Below, piece after piece: positions 26,988 to 35,611 of a stretch of 64,000 nt of DNA. How positions within the stretch are numbered: the first letter of the stretch is position 1; each line of letters starts with the position of its first letter. Both the position numbers and the translations under genes were made by a program. The notes beneath the pieces were generated by a model that ran no database searches, was not told the DNA's origin, and was given only the letters and a program-made list of their open reading frames with translations. Source of the DNA: Candidatus Obscuribacter sp. (GTDB lineage Bacteria > Cyanobacteriota > Vampirovibrionia > Obscuribacterales > Obscuribacteraceae); the NCBI GenBank assembly GCA_016712465.1, contig JADJQZ010000001.1, forward strand, positions 6,076,001-6,140,000, in the 5' to 3' direction.

Positions 26988-27026
26988 AAAACTAAAAGAC
27001 CACCCAGAATGAACTGCGGTGGTCTT
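26988..27026 (-). terminator. Intrinsic terminator at end of repeat copy 2
   Basis: Identical to the terminator of copy 1: a 9-bp stem AAGACCACC/GGTGGTCTT and a TTTTAGTTTT tail on the minus strand. Confidence 0.78.
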
Positions 27027-27280
27027 AAAGCTATCGTCTGACAGTCACACCAGTGATTTTGGTCATAGCGTGGACTCGATATTTCTATTGCGAGAGGTCA
27101 GCTTTCGCAAATAGCGGACTCGCTTGCTACCGTTTCCAGTCTGCGCAGACTTGACGTTTCTACAAGGTCCCTCGGCTCGAAGCTCCGAACTGATTCAGTC
27201 GTCGCTCACCGCTTATGTATTTAGAATAGCGCATTCCAGAGATAGATCTAGTACCCCGGAAATTGTCTAATGAAAATATT
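26988..27280 (-). repeat. 293-bp direct repeat copy 2, candidate minus-strand small RNA
   Basis: Same length and same terminal hairpin as copy 1. The differences are mostly transitions and cluster at the promoter-proximal (right) end and in one short internal block; the hairpin and the 14-bp palindrome are unchanged. The right border lies 120 bases from the stop of the TPR gene at 27400, a stretch in which I see nothing else. Confidence 0.8.
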
Positions 27281-27399
27281 TCAGGCCATGAAAAGTGGCT
27301 ACATTAGACAAGTCTGATAATCATCATGAATGTCAGCAGCCTGAACCAGACTGCTGTTGAGCAACACGAGCCCCCGCATATACACTGGATATCCAGGGC

Positions 27400-28461
27400 C
27401 TATTTGATTCTCTGATTTTTTACTTCCATGGCTTTCGCTTCGTCTTTGCGAGCCAGATCAATCTTGCCCATGGCTCGATAAGCTCTGGCTCTGGCACCAT
27501 AGTTCTCAGACAACTCCGGCGAAAGCTCAATAGCCTCATTGAAATCCTTCAAGGCCGGGTCGAATTGCTTGAGGGCCAGATGTGCTTCGCCCCGCAGCCG
27601 GAAGACATCATCATCGAAGGCGGAATCGTTTATCACTTTGTCAAAGTCGGCAATGGCTTCCTTGTAGCGATGCCACTTCATATAGAAATTACCCCGTTTC
27701 TGCACCAGGGGAATTTTCTTGGGCTTGGCCTTTATCACCTTGTTATAGCAATCGAGGGCTTGATTGTATTGCCCCAGCGCATCATAGGTTTCGGCCAGGT
27801 GCACCCAGACATCGTAGCTTTCAAGTGTCAGCGATGTAGCTTGCTGCAAGTCGGCCAGGGCTCTCTTGCGATCACCGAGGGCGTTGTAAGCCATGGCCCG
27901 ATGTTCAAAATAAACGTATTCGGTTTTATCTCCGGCTATTGCCTTTGAAAAGGCGGCAATCGCATCTTTATAGTTACTGCGAGAGGCAAGGTAAACACCC
28001 CGGGCATCATTGGCAGCCGGATGAGATGGATTGAGCTTCAAAGCGGCTTCCAAATCTTTCACATAACGATTGGCAAATTCATTGGAGACGTTCATTTCGG
28101 AAATCATATAGTTGGCCTTGGCCCTGAGCAAATATGCATCGATGTTGCGAGGGTCAATGCCGATAGACTTATCGAGATCTTTGATCATGGCCTCGTAGTC
28201 TTTTTTGGCCAAATTTACAGTCGCCCGCAAGTAATAAATACCGGCATTGGCCGGCTGGGCGGCGATGGCTCGATCAAGCAACTTCAGGGCTTCCCCTTTC
28301 TTCTTCTCATAGAGCAACTGTTTGCATTGCCTACTGAGACTTTCCATTGTGTCTGCAGCCGCAACAGATGGAATAGAAGCTCCCCAGAGCACCAGCAAAG
28401 CGACAGAACACAGCGCTGCCGAAGTGTTCAAAGAGATTAGTGAATTGCGATGCTGATACAC
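27400..28461 (-). CDS. Secreted TPR-repeat protein
   Basis: 353 residues from a GTG at 28461 with GGGG five bases upstream. The signal peptide (TSAALCSVALLVLWGASIPSVAAA) is followed by about eight regular TPR units that fill the protein, for example AIAAFSKAIAGDKTEYVYFEHRAMAYNALGDRKRALADLQQA. It ends without an extra domain. The two 293-bp repeats lie directly downstream, read in the same direction. Confidence 0.86.
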   Translation of the reverse strand: MYQHRNSLISLNTSAALCSVALLVLWGASIPSVAAADTMESLSRQCKQLLYEKKKGEALKLLDRAIAAQPANAGIYYLRATVNLAKKDYEAMIKDLDKSIGIDPRNIDAYLLRAKANYMISEMNVSNEFANRYVKDLEAALKLNPSHPAANDARGVYLASRSNYKDAIAAFSKAIAGDKTEYVYFEHRAMAYNALGDRKRALADLQQATSLTLESYDVWVHLAETYDALGQYNQALDCYNKVIKAKPKKIPLVQKRGNFYMKWHRYKEAIADFDKVINDSAFDDDVFRLRGEAHLALKQFDPALKDFNEAIELSPELSENYGARARAYRAMGKIDLARKDEAKAMEVKNQRIK

Positions 28462-28562
28462 GATTGGCCCCCGAGCTTCTTCATTATCCTGCCCTGCAGC
28501 CTACAAAGCAAACGCACAAAGGCAGTACGCTAGCCCGGGAACACTGAGAGACAATGGCATTA

Positions 28563-29183
28563 TCAGCCCCTGCCGACGGCACTTACGCCATAGAGGCGGC
28601 TCATACACTGAAAAACGAGACTGCCTTTGTCGGACCGGGAGAACCGCACATAACGCCTTTGCTCAAGGGGCGGCTCAACGATACCGCCGGGAGTGGCAAG
28701 GCGATAACGCAGACAAGAAACGCCTTGAGAGGGGGATCCGGGCTCATCCACTATATCCATGGTCAGGACGGACCTTCCATGCAGAAGGTCGTGCAAACTT
28801 TGCCAGTCTTCCAGAGCAGCGGCAGACTGAGGCAATTGATAGTAGGCCCTGTCAAAATAGGCAAACGATTCCATCTTCCACTTCTTAAACTCTTCAAAGG
28901 CCGCCTTATGCGCCGGTGCCAGTACCGAGCGCTCCACATCATCCATAGAGGCCCCCGCTCCGAGACAGTAAACCGTAACATATTGCGCATCGAGGAAGCC
29001 GCCGTCACCGCTCTTTTCCATTGCCTGATAGCGCACCACCGACTCTACGCTGTCGCCCACCTGTAGGAGATCGGGAATATAAGTCTTCTCATAGAAATCA
29101 TTGAATGCGTCGGTATTGGTGCCGTCTTTCAGAGTGACGGCGGCTATCATCAATAGTGGCGGTATCGCATCCGGTGTCATCAC
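28563..29183 (-). CDS. Dimeric alpha/beta-barrel (EthD-like) protein, tentative
   Basis: 206 residues; ATG at 29183 after GAGGAAATG. The first half, LLMIAAVTLKDGTNTDAFNDFYEKTYIPDLLQV...VVRYQAM...AQYVTVYCLGAG, follows the pattern of ferredoxin-like stress-responsive A/B-barrel or EthD-type domains, often small-molecule binding or degradation proteins. The second half looks like another copy of such a domain, more diverged. No catalytic residues can be identified. It is the last gene of a minus-strand run (30946 to 28563). Confidence 0.55.
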   Translation of the reverse strand: MMTPDAIPPLLMIAAVTLKDGTNTDAFNDFYEKTYIPDLLQVGDSVESVVRYQAMEKSGDGGFLDAQYVTVYCLGAGASMDDVERSVLAPAHKAAFEEFKKWKMESFAYFDRAYYQLPQSAAALEDWQSLHDLLHGRSVLTMDIVDEPGSPSQGVSCLRYRLATPGGIVEPPLEQRRYVRFSRSDKGSLVFQCMSRLYGVSAVGRG

Positions 29184-29257
29184 ATTTCCTCTTTCACAAC
29201 ATACCTATCCAAATCGGCTTCCAATTGTCAGGTGAAATCCTTCGCTTTGCGATGGGC

Positions 29258-29734
29258 TCAAATATCTCCGCGCACGGCTATCAAAAGCCGTTCCGTTTGA
29301 TCGCATAATCCTCTGGCTTGATTTTCCCCTACCGTGCGCGACCAAATGGGAGTGAGCGGACCATCTATTTCAATGGATACCTTAATCAGCGTTTCTTTTC
29401 CCACCGGGGTGAAAGAATGGGTGGTATACATTTCGGCCATAAAGAGATGACAGACATCACTGTATAAATGGGGCGGATCGAAACGCAAGATTTTCATCTT
29501 CAGGGGCGGTCCCTTGAAAGGCTTGAGAGTGAAGGTAACACCAGGCTCGGGCGGCTGATCGATCTTTACCGAGGCAATGCGGTCATCCACCGTCGGCCAT
29601 TTATCAATCTGAGCCAACACTTCCCACAAGCTGGCGGCAGGCAACTCCGTTTGATACTCGAAAGTAAAATGCCAATCAGCATCGGTGTGATCGTGCCCTT
29701 TGTAGAAGTAATTCCGCTTGAACCTGTTTTTCAT
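29258..29734 (-). CDS. SRPBCC (START-like) ligand-binding protein
   Basis: 158 residues from the ATG at 29734; the frame is open to a GTG at 29785. WHFTFEYQTELPAASLWEVLAQIDKWPTVDDRI is the classic first strand and helix of SRPBCC proteins (polyketide cyclase/dehydrase family), followed by paired strands (GVTFTLKPF, LKMKILRFDPP, MYTTHSFTPVGKETLIKVSIEIDGPLTPIW) and the long C-terminal helix. These proteins bind hydrophobic ligands in a deep pocket. Ligand unknown. Confidence 0.78.
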   Translation of the reverse strand: MKNRFKRNYFYKGHDHTDADWHFTFEYQTELPAASLWEVLAQIDKWPTVDDRIASVKIDQPPEPGVTFTLKPFKGPPLKMKILRFDPPHLYSDVCHLFMAEMYTTHSFTPVGKETLIKVSIEIDGPLTPIWSRTVGENQARGLCDQTERLLIAVRGDI

Positions 29735-29801
29735 ATTTATTTGCGGCGCGCCTACCTTCTTCCCTTTGTACCGACGGTGCGGCACCGGCGGCTGACAGTA
29801 C

Positions 29802-30227
29802 TCACTTGGCCAGGTCTACGCGCTCGGTCTTAGTATCCGGCTTGTAAGCCTGACCAAAACGTTTGAGCATAAAAGATCCTTTGGCCGGCTTTTGCTCCCG
29901 CAAAATCGGCTCAATTGCCCCTGCCAGTTTGTTGGCATCCTGCCCGTAAAATGTGAGGCGGCAGAAGCCGTTCCCGAATTGCCGCCCACCAAATTCGCCG
30001 ACCTTCTTATCAAGCACGGCTTTACTCAGGGACTTCTCAATGGCCTGATAGCTCTGTCTTTCCTCGTCTGAGCCATAAGCATTATCTTTGAGCTTCAGGT
30101 GAGCCTCCACCATCTGCTCTTTCATATGCTGTTGCAGCTTTTCTTCCACCGGGGTCTGCACAGTCACACAACCGGCCTGAAGCAGCACTATCGCCATACC
30201 GGCCAGGGAGGCAAACAGGGTTCTCAT
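29802..30227 (-). CDS. Lipoprotein, unknown function
   Basis: 141 residues. A short signal peptide ends in the lipobox L-Q-A-G-C, so Cys20 is probably acylated and the protein membrane-anchored. The mature part is Lys/Gln-rich and helical (EEKLQQHMKEQMVEAHLKLKD) followed by a small globular part with FGNGFCRLTFYGQDANKLAGAIEPIL. The lower region is not a known family. It sits in the minus-strand run between the SRPBCC and the NlpC-like genes. Confidence 0.72.
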   Translation of the reverse strand: MRTLFASLAGMAIVLLQAGCVTVQTPVEEKLQQHMKEQMVEAHLKLKDNAYGSDEERQSYQAIEKSLSKAVLDKKVGEFGGRQFGNGFCRLTFYGQDANKLAGAIEPILREQKPAKGSFMLKRFGQAYKPDTKTERVDLAK

Positions 30228-30373
30228 GCTTATCAGCGCTCCAATCGACAGACTATTGCCAATGCCAGGGGATGTCTCAGGGACACGGTAGCTAGTTTAA
30301 ACCAGCCCATGCCTTTATGCAGCAAATTTATACTGATTCCACACGCAGCAAACTGTCAGGTCAACAGGCAGCA

Positions 30374-30946
30374 CTACTCTTCACAAGTGGGAGCCCTCAT
30401 CACCGAGACGAATTTACTATTCCACTGCTCACGGCCTACAAACTTGCCGACTCGAAAATTATGAGAGTAGACCTTGCCGTCTTCTCCGACGATTCCGACA
30501 TTGCGCCCATTTGGATCCATGGAAGTAAACAACAAATCACCGGGTCTGAGCTTGGTGTCGGCATTGTATTCACTCTCTTGCCAGTTACGCTCGGTCAGTT
30601 GCTTGTGCAAATCAGGTATGGCCATTGTCTGCCGCACATCTGCGCCGACAGCTTTGAGCAAGGTGCTGACCGATGAGGCGGAAGAGAGTCCATGGTCAGC
30701 TGGAATTCCCAGATTACTCCCTTCCATGGCTTTAGCAGCTTGAGCGAGAGTCTGCGGAATATCATTAGAAGACATGGCAGGCATGATGCCCTTCTCCACC
30801 AGTTGACTACTGACGTTCTTCAAGGTGGCACCGGCTCCATCACTAAAAGAACGATCCGGTTGAGCAAGGTCAACCTGAAGTTTCTCGGGTACCTGGGCCG
30901 GATTCACCGGCAATTCTCTCTTGCCGTCGCCTTCTAACTCAGCCAT
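30374..30946 (-). CDS. NlpC/P60- or CHAP-like domain protein lacking the catalytic Cys
   Basis: 190 residues, ATG at 30946 after GAGGA. The C-terminal 110 residues have the layout of peptidoglycan amidohydrolases: GLSSASSVSTLLKAVG (where active enzymes have a Cys), then LRPGDLLFTS, NGRNVGIVGEDGKVYSHN with the expected His, and a final strand KFVSVMRAP. The nucleophile position appears to be Ser or Ala, so cell-wall cleavage is unlikely; a binding or pseudoenzyme role is more probable. There is no signal peptide, which also argues against a wall hydrolase. Confidence 0.6.
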   Translation of the reverse strand: MAELEGDGKRELPVNPAQVPEKLQVDLAQPDRSFSDGAGATLKNVSSQLVEKGIMPAMSSNDIPQTLAQAAKAMEGSNLGIPADHGLSSASSVSTLLKAVGADVRQTMAIPDLHKQLTERNWQESEYNADTKLRPGDLLFTSMDPNGRNVGIVGEDGKVYSHNFRVGKFVGREQWNSKFVSVMRAPTCEE

Positions 30947-31093
30947 TGCTCAAATCCTCTTGACTAGTTTTCATTGGTCGCACTTTTGCTATATTCCACC
31001 ATCCGCTCGGGAGCAAACCTTGAGGCTCGCCGGGCCCGGCGGTGCCAGCGCGGTGCTAATATGAATTAATACCAGCGAGGTCAAACCGAACAA

Positions 31094-32818
31094 ATGAGAT
31101 TGCGCCGGACCTTTTTGACTCTAGTGTCTTTTCTGGCGCTTCTTACTACCTCGGGTTCCCGGCCATGCCTGGCTAAGCATGAGTTCGAAGAAAGCGGCGA
31201 CAATTTCAGTCGCTACAATAATCATGCCGACCCGGACGCACCCACTTTGAGGCATTCCAAGCCGGGCGAGCCCTATATTCTCACTATCGGTTTTGCAGAA
31301 GATGCCGAGGAGTTTACCCAGAAAATTCTCAAATCTCTCAAGGCCAAGAATCACCTGACCAGTGTTAAGAAAAAGGGATCGGCCAATGTCGTAAGCGATC
31401 TGACTACTAAAGAGACTTTCAAGATTTTGCCGAATCGGCAGGGAAAACGCACCGCCAGTAGTGTCACGCCGGAATTTCTAGCCGAGATTTTCCCCAACAA
31501 TAGCACCATTTTGTTCACCCTCTCCAGTGAATACGAGAAACAAAGAAAATGGCAAAAAGCTCTCGACCTTTACCAGAAGGCCTTCAAACTACAATACGGA
31601 GAGCAACTGACCAGTCGTAATCCCGGCCCCACAGAGCGCGCCATACAGGGCAACTACTACGCCAATTGCGCTTACTTTGAGCTCAATTTACAAAATCGGC
31701 AGGCAGCTCTCGAACACTTGAGCCAGGCTATCAAACTAAGGCCCGAGCAGATAGCCAATTATCGCAATCGCGCCAACCTGTACATGCAACTCGGTCAATA
31801 CGATCTGGCTAAGGCCGATAAACAGAAGGTGCTGGAATTGACCAGACAGAATCAGCTCAAGAAAGGCTCACCGGCTGCGGCCATCGACGAAGCCAACGAG
31901 CCGCTCGGGCAAGTGAAACGTGGCGCCTACGAACAAGCTATCGAGACCTGCACAAATATAATTTCCCACGATCCTAAATATAAGAAAGCTTACTTCGCCC
32001 GCTTGCTGGCCAAGGTGCATACCGGCGACTACAAAGGCGCCGTGGAGGACGGGAGCAAGCTGGCTGAGCTAAATAATAACAATGCCAATGTCAAGCAAAT
32101 GGTGAAAGAGCTAAAGATGCTCCTGAAAGAGGGACCACCACCCTACGGAGACTTGAGCATTCTCGATGAACCGCCGCCGGTATTATTCACCCGATTGAAC
32201 GGACTGAAAGCCTATTCCATGCCCATGTCCAAGTATGCCCGGGAACATAAAGGCGACGCCCGGGTCTACGACGCCCTGGCCGTGCGCTACTGGAAGGCTG
32301 GTCGACTCAAGGAAGCGGACGATCAGGTAAACAAAATGCTGCACATGGACCGGGCGGATCTCTGTGTTTTGAGGCAGAAAACTCAAACCGCCGAAGCTCT
32401 GGGCAATTGGAAAGAGACTCGCGAAGCCTGCGACCTCTACTTGAAAGAAATGGGCGAGAACCCGGAAGCCTTCCTCAACCTTGACCTTCTTCAATCGGTC
32501 TACTCGACCCGCAAAAGAGCGAACGCCGAGTTGAAAAATTATGGAAAAGCCATCGAAGATTGCAACATGCTACTAAAGATGGAACCAGACTCAGCCGAAG
32601 TCTATCGCGACCGAGCCGACTACTATATGAAAATCAACAACTTCGCCCAAGCGGTGAAAGACTACAGCCAATCCATAAAATTCGATGACACCAAGACAAG
32701 CTCCAACTACTTAATGAGAGCCGCCGCCTACGACAAGTTAAAGCAAACCGCTCCGGCTAACGCCGATCGTGAAACGGCTCGCAAGCTAGAATTGGGACCG
32801 AAGAGAAACGGCAAGTAA
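31094..32818 (+). CDS. Secreted TPR-repeat protein
   Basis: 574 residues. Signal peptide MRLRRTFLTLVSFLALLTTSG...LA, then about 130 residues without TPRs, including a region with YILTIGFAEDAEEFTQKILKSLKAK that resembles a small alpha/beta domain. TPR units follow in two groups (about residues 155-260 and 395-560), separated by a Leu-rich helical link. GAGG lies 13 bases before the ATG. The stop is 5 bases from the stop of the convergent TPR gene at 32824. Confidence 0.85.
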   Translation: MRLRRTFLTLVSFLALLTTSGSRPCLAKHEFEESGDNFSRYNNHADPDAPTLRHSKPGEPYILTIGFAEDAEEFTQKILKSLKAKNHLTSVKKKGSANVVSDLTTKETFKILPNRQGKRTASSVTPEFLAEIFPNNSTILFTLSSEYEKQRKWQKALDLYQKAFKLQYGEQLTSRNPGPTERAIQGNYYANCAYFELNLQNRQAALEHLSQAIKLRPEQIANYRNRANLYMQLGQYDLAKADKQKVLELTRQNQLKKGSPAAAIDEANEPLGQVKRGAYEQAIETCTNIISHDPKYKKAYFARLLAKVHTGDYKGAVEDGSKLAELNNNNANVKQMVKELKMLLKEGPPPYGDLSILDEPPPVLFTRLNGLKAYSMPMSKYAREHKGDARVYDALAVRYWKAGRLKEADDQVNKMLHMDRADLCVLRQKTQTAEALGNWKETREACDLYLKEMGENPEAFLNLDLLQSVYSTRKRANAELKNYGKAIEDCNMLLKMEPDSAEVYRDRADYYMKINNFAQAVKDYSQSIKFDDTKTSSNYLMRAAAYDKLKQTAPANADRETARKLELGPKRNGK

Positions 32819-32823
32819 CATTT

Positions 32824-34287
32824 TCACTTGGGAGCCGCACTGGCTCTGGCGATGCCGGCCCGAGCCACTTCGGCTAAAGCCCGGTCACTACCGGCAACCT
32901 CAAGCAGTTTGCGATAGTCACGTAAAGCCGATTGAGGGCGCTTCAACTTCATATAGATATCAGCGCGAGACTTCAGAGCTTCCTCATTGCCGGCATCTTT
33001 CTTTAAGCAGAAGTCGTAATCGGCAAGGGCCTTGTCGAGTTTACCGTTCTTCTCGAAGAATTGCCCGCGCATCACCCGCGCACCGCTGCTGGTACTATCT
33101 CCATGGTTATCGCTTTCGGCCACAAGTAAATTATAGTCGCTCTCAGCCAGGGCATAGCTCCCCCTGGCCTCATTCATCTTGGCGCGAGTGAGAAAAATTT
33201 CCCACCTGTTGCCGTTAAGCTTGAGGGCCCGAGCCAGATCCGCTTCCGCTTGACTGAAGTGCTTCAAAGCCGCCTCCGCCTTGGCTCTTTCTATGAAAGC
33301 TTCCACTTCCATCGGATCACGCTTGATGGCCTCGCTAAAATCAGCTATGGCCGCCTCGTACTTCTTTTTCAAGTTAAAAAGATGCCCACGCAAAATGTAA
33401 ATGTCCGCCAGATTGACCGGGCAAGAATCGGTCATATCAGAGTTTCCACGCCTTCTACCGGTCTCGAAGGTAAACTCCATGGCCACCAGGCGAGGCTTCA
33501 AAGTGAGCACCTTACTGTAGTCGGCAATGGCTTCATCGATGCGCCCCATTTCGGTCAAACAGTCGGCGCGAAAATAATAGAAGCCGGGATAGACAGGAGT
33601 CAGCTTGATGGCGCGGTTGAAATCAGCCAGGGCTTCCTTGAGACGATCCTGGTTAAGGTAAACGCAGCCGCGCATAAAAAAAGCGTCGGCCTGATCGGGC
33701 AGTTCGGCACAAGCTCTATCGCAAAGCTTTAAGGCAGTGCCGATATCGCCGTTTTCACGGCTTTCTTTAGCAGCCTTGAGAACGGCGTGCTTTCTGGAAA
33801 GGGCCATATCTTGCTCGGCCTGCTGACGCTTGCCGAGCTTTTTGTAGGCCTTACCGCGATTGGACAAAATATCACTGCGTTCCACCAGGCTTATGTCGGG
33901 ACCCCAACCAGCGATGGCAATGTTCAATTCAGAGATACCCTTTTCCGTCTGACCACCCACCAGATAGCAGAAACCCAGCCAGCCGTGAGAGCGCCACAGA
34001 TGTGGGTCAAGAGAAATACTGCGACTGAGATCTTTAGCGGCTTCCCCATACTGGTCCAGACAGATCAGACTGACGCCGCGGCCCAGATAAGAGGCGGCGT
34101 CCCTGGGATTTTCCTTTATAGCAAGAGCAAATTCACTGATAGCATCACGGTGGTGCTCCTCAGACTGCAACAACATAGCTTTTTCATAATGGCTGCGGCT
34201 GACGCTGGCCGGCGTCGCCTCGGGCAGAAACACCGGCAGAGCAAGCACAAGCGACATAGCGACACTAAGGGATTTCCTCAAGCCCAC
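32824..34287 (-). CDS. Secreted TPR-repeat protein
   Basis: 487 residues from a GTG at 34287 with a near-perfect GGAGGTGAT ribosome site. Signal peptide LSVAMSLVLALPVFLPEATPA; the mature protein is a continuous run of about twelve TPR units (for example HYEKAMLLQSEEHHRDAISEFALAIKENP, KYEAAIADFSEAIKRDPME). No other domain. The strong ribosome site suggests high expression relative to other genes here. Convergent with the TPR gene at 31094. Confidence 0.87.
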   Translation of the reverse strand: MGLRKSLSVAMSLVLALPVFLPEATPASVSRSHYEKAMLLQSEEHHRDAISEFALAIKENPRDAASYLGRGVSLICLDQYGEAAKDLSRSISLDPHLWRSHGWLGFCYLVGGQTEKGISELNIAIAGWGPDISLVERSDILSNRGKAYKKLGKRQQAEQDMALSRKHAVLKAAKESRENGDIGTALKLCDRACAELPDQADAFFMRGCVYLNQDRLKEALADFNRAIKLTPVYPGFYYFRADCLTEMGRIDEAIADYSKVLTLKPRLVAMEFTFETGRRRGNSDMTDSCPVNLADIYILRGHLFNLKKKYEAAIADFSEAIKRDPMEVEAFIERAKAEAALKHFSQAEADLARALKLNGNRWEIFLTRAKMNEARGSYALAESDYNLLVAESDNHGDSTSSGARVMRGQFFEKNGKLDKALADYDFCLKKDAGNEEALKSRADIYMKLKRPQSALRDYRKLLEVAGSDRALAEVARAGIARASAAPK

Positions 34288-34516
34288 TAATCACCTCCAC
34301 TAACCTCAGAACTAATTCTTAGCCTCCTGGCAAGCAACGATGCTTTTACCTAACATAGCACTGAAATGGCAATTTGAACCAGCCGGCACAGGCGGCCGGG
34401 CAAACTGCAGCCGGGTAACAAAAGACATGAACCGAGTGGGAAGCCTGTTCATTAATCTCGCTACTTTTATCTCTCCCAATTTGCCAAGTCGAACCAGGTC
34501 GCGGTAAAGTTCGAAG

Positions 34517-35602
34517 ATGAATTACCGACTTAATCCCGTCCTCAAAAAAGCCCTCTATATTGCCTTCTCCTCGCTCTTTACGCTGGCAGCTGCTGCGGGA
34601 GCCCAGGAACCGGACTGGAGCAAGTACCCGAAAGACCCCAATGAACGATTTACATTCGTTCAGGACGGCACACTGACTGAAAAAGTAGGCATCCCGACCT
34701 ATGAGTTTCTCCCCAAGGGCTTTGAAACCCCACCGCGACGTCTGGTGCTCTTCGTACATGGTCTCACCTTGCACGGTGCTCGCTACCGCATTGCCGGCGG
34801 CGCCTTTGCCTCTGCCAACTATTATGCCGTGGCCTTTGACATGAGAGGTTTCGGCCGCTGTTTCTACGACCCCGACAACAAATTCAATCAAGGCGACGAT
34901 AAAAAACGTAAGCTCAATTATGCCAAGAGCTTCGAAGACCTGGTGCTCCTGGCACAGGCCATGCGGGAAAAATTCCCGGGCATCCCCCTGATTGTTATAG
35001 GGGAAAGCCTGGGCGCTACGCCCTGCCTACATTTAGCCAGCGAACATCCCGACCTGGTGGACGGAATTGTCATCGCCGCACCGGCAGTGAAGGTTAATCC
35101 CCATATGTTCTTTTCCCCGGGTAGCATTGCCGCTGGATTGCAAGGCATCATCATTGATCCGAAGTTCAATATCAATCTCAATTTTTTCATGAAAAAGTTG
35201 GTATCAAGCGATCAGCGCATCGTCTCCGACATGCTCGATGACCCGCTCATGCGACACAAAATGACGGTGGCTGAACTTCTCAGCACCCAGGAGTATGTGG
35301 ACAAGAACGAACACTTCGCCAAGAAATTGAAACCGCAACTGCCGATACTACTTTTGCAGGGACGCAAAGACAAATGCGTGATCTCCAAAGATGCAATTGA
35401 ACTATCCAATTCCATTCCCTCTGATGACCAGACACTGCGCTGGTTCTCCAGCCTCAGCCACCTCTTGCTGGAAACCAAATATTTCAAACCGGAAGTCATC
35501 GATGCCATTTCCACCTGGTTTGAATCGCATGAAGCCAGACACGCCGAAGAATTAAGCAACACCATGACAGAGCTTAAACTTTTGGGCGCAGAAGAACTCT
35601 AG
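34517..35602 (+). CDS. Secreted alpha/beta hydrolase, monoglyceride lipase / serine aminopeptidase S33-like
   Basis: 361 residues. Signal peptide (LYIAFSSLFTLAAAAGA) then the hydrolase fold: oxyanion motif LVLFVHGLTLHGARY, FDMRGFGRC, nucleophile elbow V-I-G-E-S-L-G-A, Asp in LLLQGRKDKCV and His in SSLSHLLLE. The HG-L-x-x-H-G-x-R-Y and D-x-R-G-x-G-x-S-type motifs are those of monoglyceride lipase/lysophospholipase relatives. It is followed after 9 bases by the caspase gene and probably co-transcribed with it. The hydrolase half of the gene at 54517 is a close relative. Confidence 0.88.
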   Translation: MNYRLNPVLKKALYIAFSSLFTLAAAAGAQEPDWSKYPKDPNERFTFVQDGTLTEKVGIPTYEFLPKGFETPPRRLVLFVHGLTLHGARYRIAGGAFASANYYAVAFDMRGFGRCFYDPDNKFNQGDDKKRKLNYAKSFEDLVLLAQAMREKFPGIPLIVIGESLGATPCLHLASEHPDLVDGIVIAAPAVKVNPHMFFSPGSIAAGLQGIIIDPKFNINLNFFMKKLVSSDQRIVSDMLDDPLMRHKMTVAELLSTQEYVDKNEHFAKKLKPQLPILLLQGRKDKCVISKDAIELSNSIPSDDQTLRWFSSLSHLLLETKYFKPEVIDAISTWFESHEARHAEELSNTMTELKLLGAEEL

Positions 35603-35611
35603 GTAAGCCGA

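Noticed and set aside
26471..27280. Insertion sequence or MITE
   Set aside because: No terminal inverted repeats, transposase or target duplication; the terminator-ended layout fits RNA genes better.
28554..29066. 170-codon plus-strand frame
   Set aside because: Antisense of the EthD-like gene; not typical coding composition.
34346..34891. 181-codon minus-strand frame overlapping the hydrolase at 34517
   Set aside because: The plus frame encodes a clear alpha/beta hydrolase; the antisense frame has random composition and no ribosome site.
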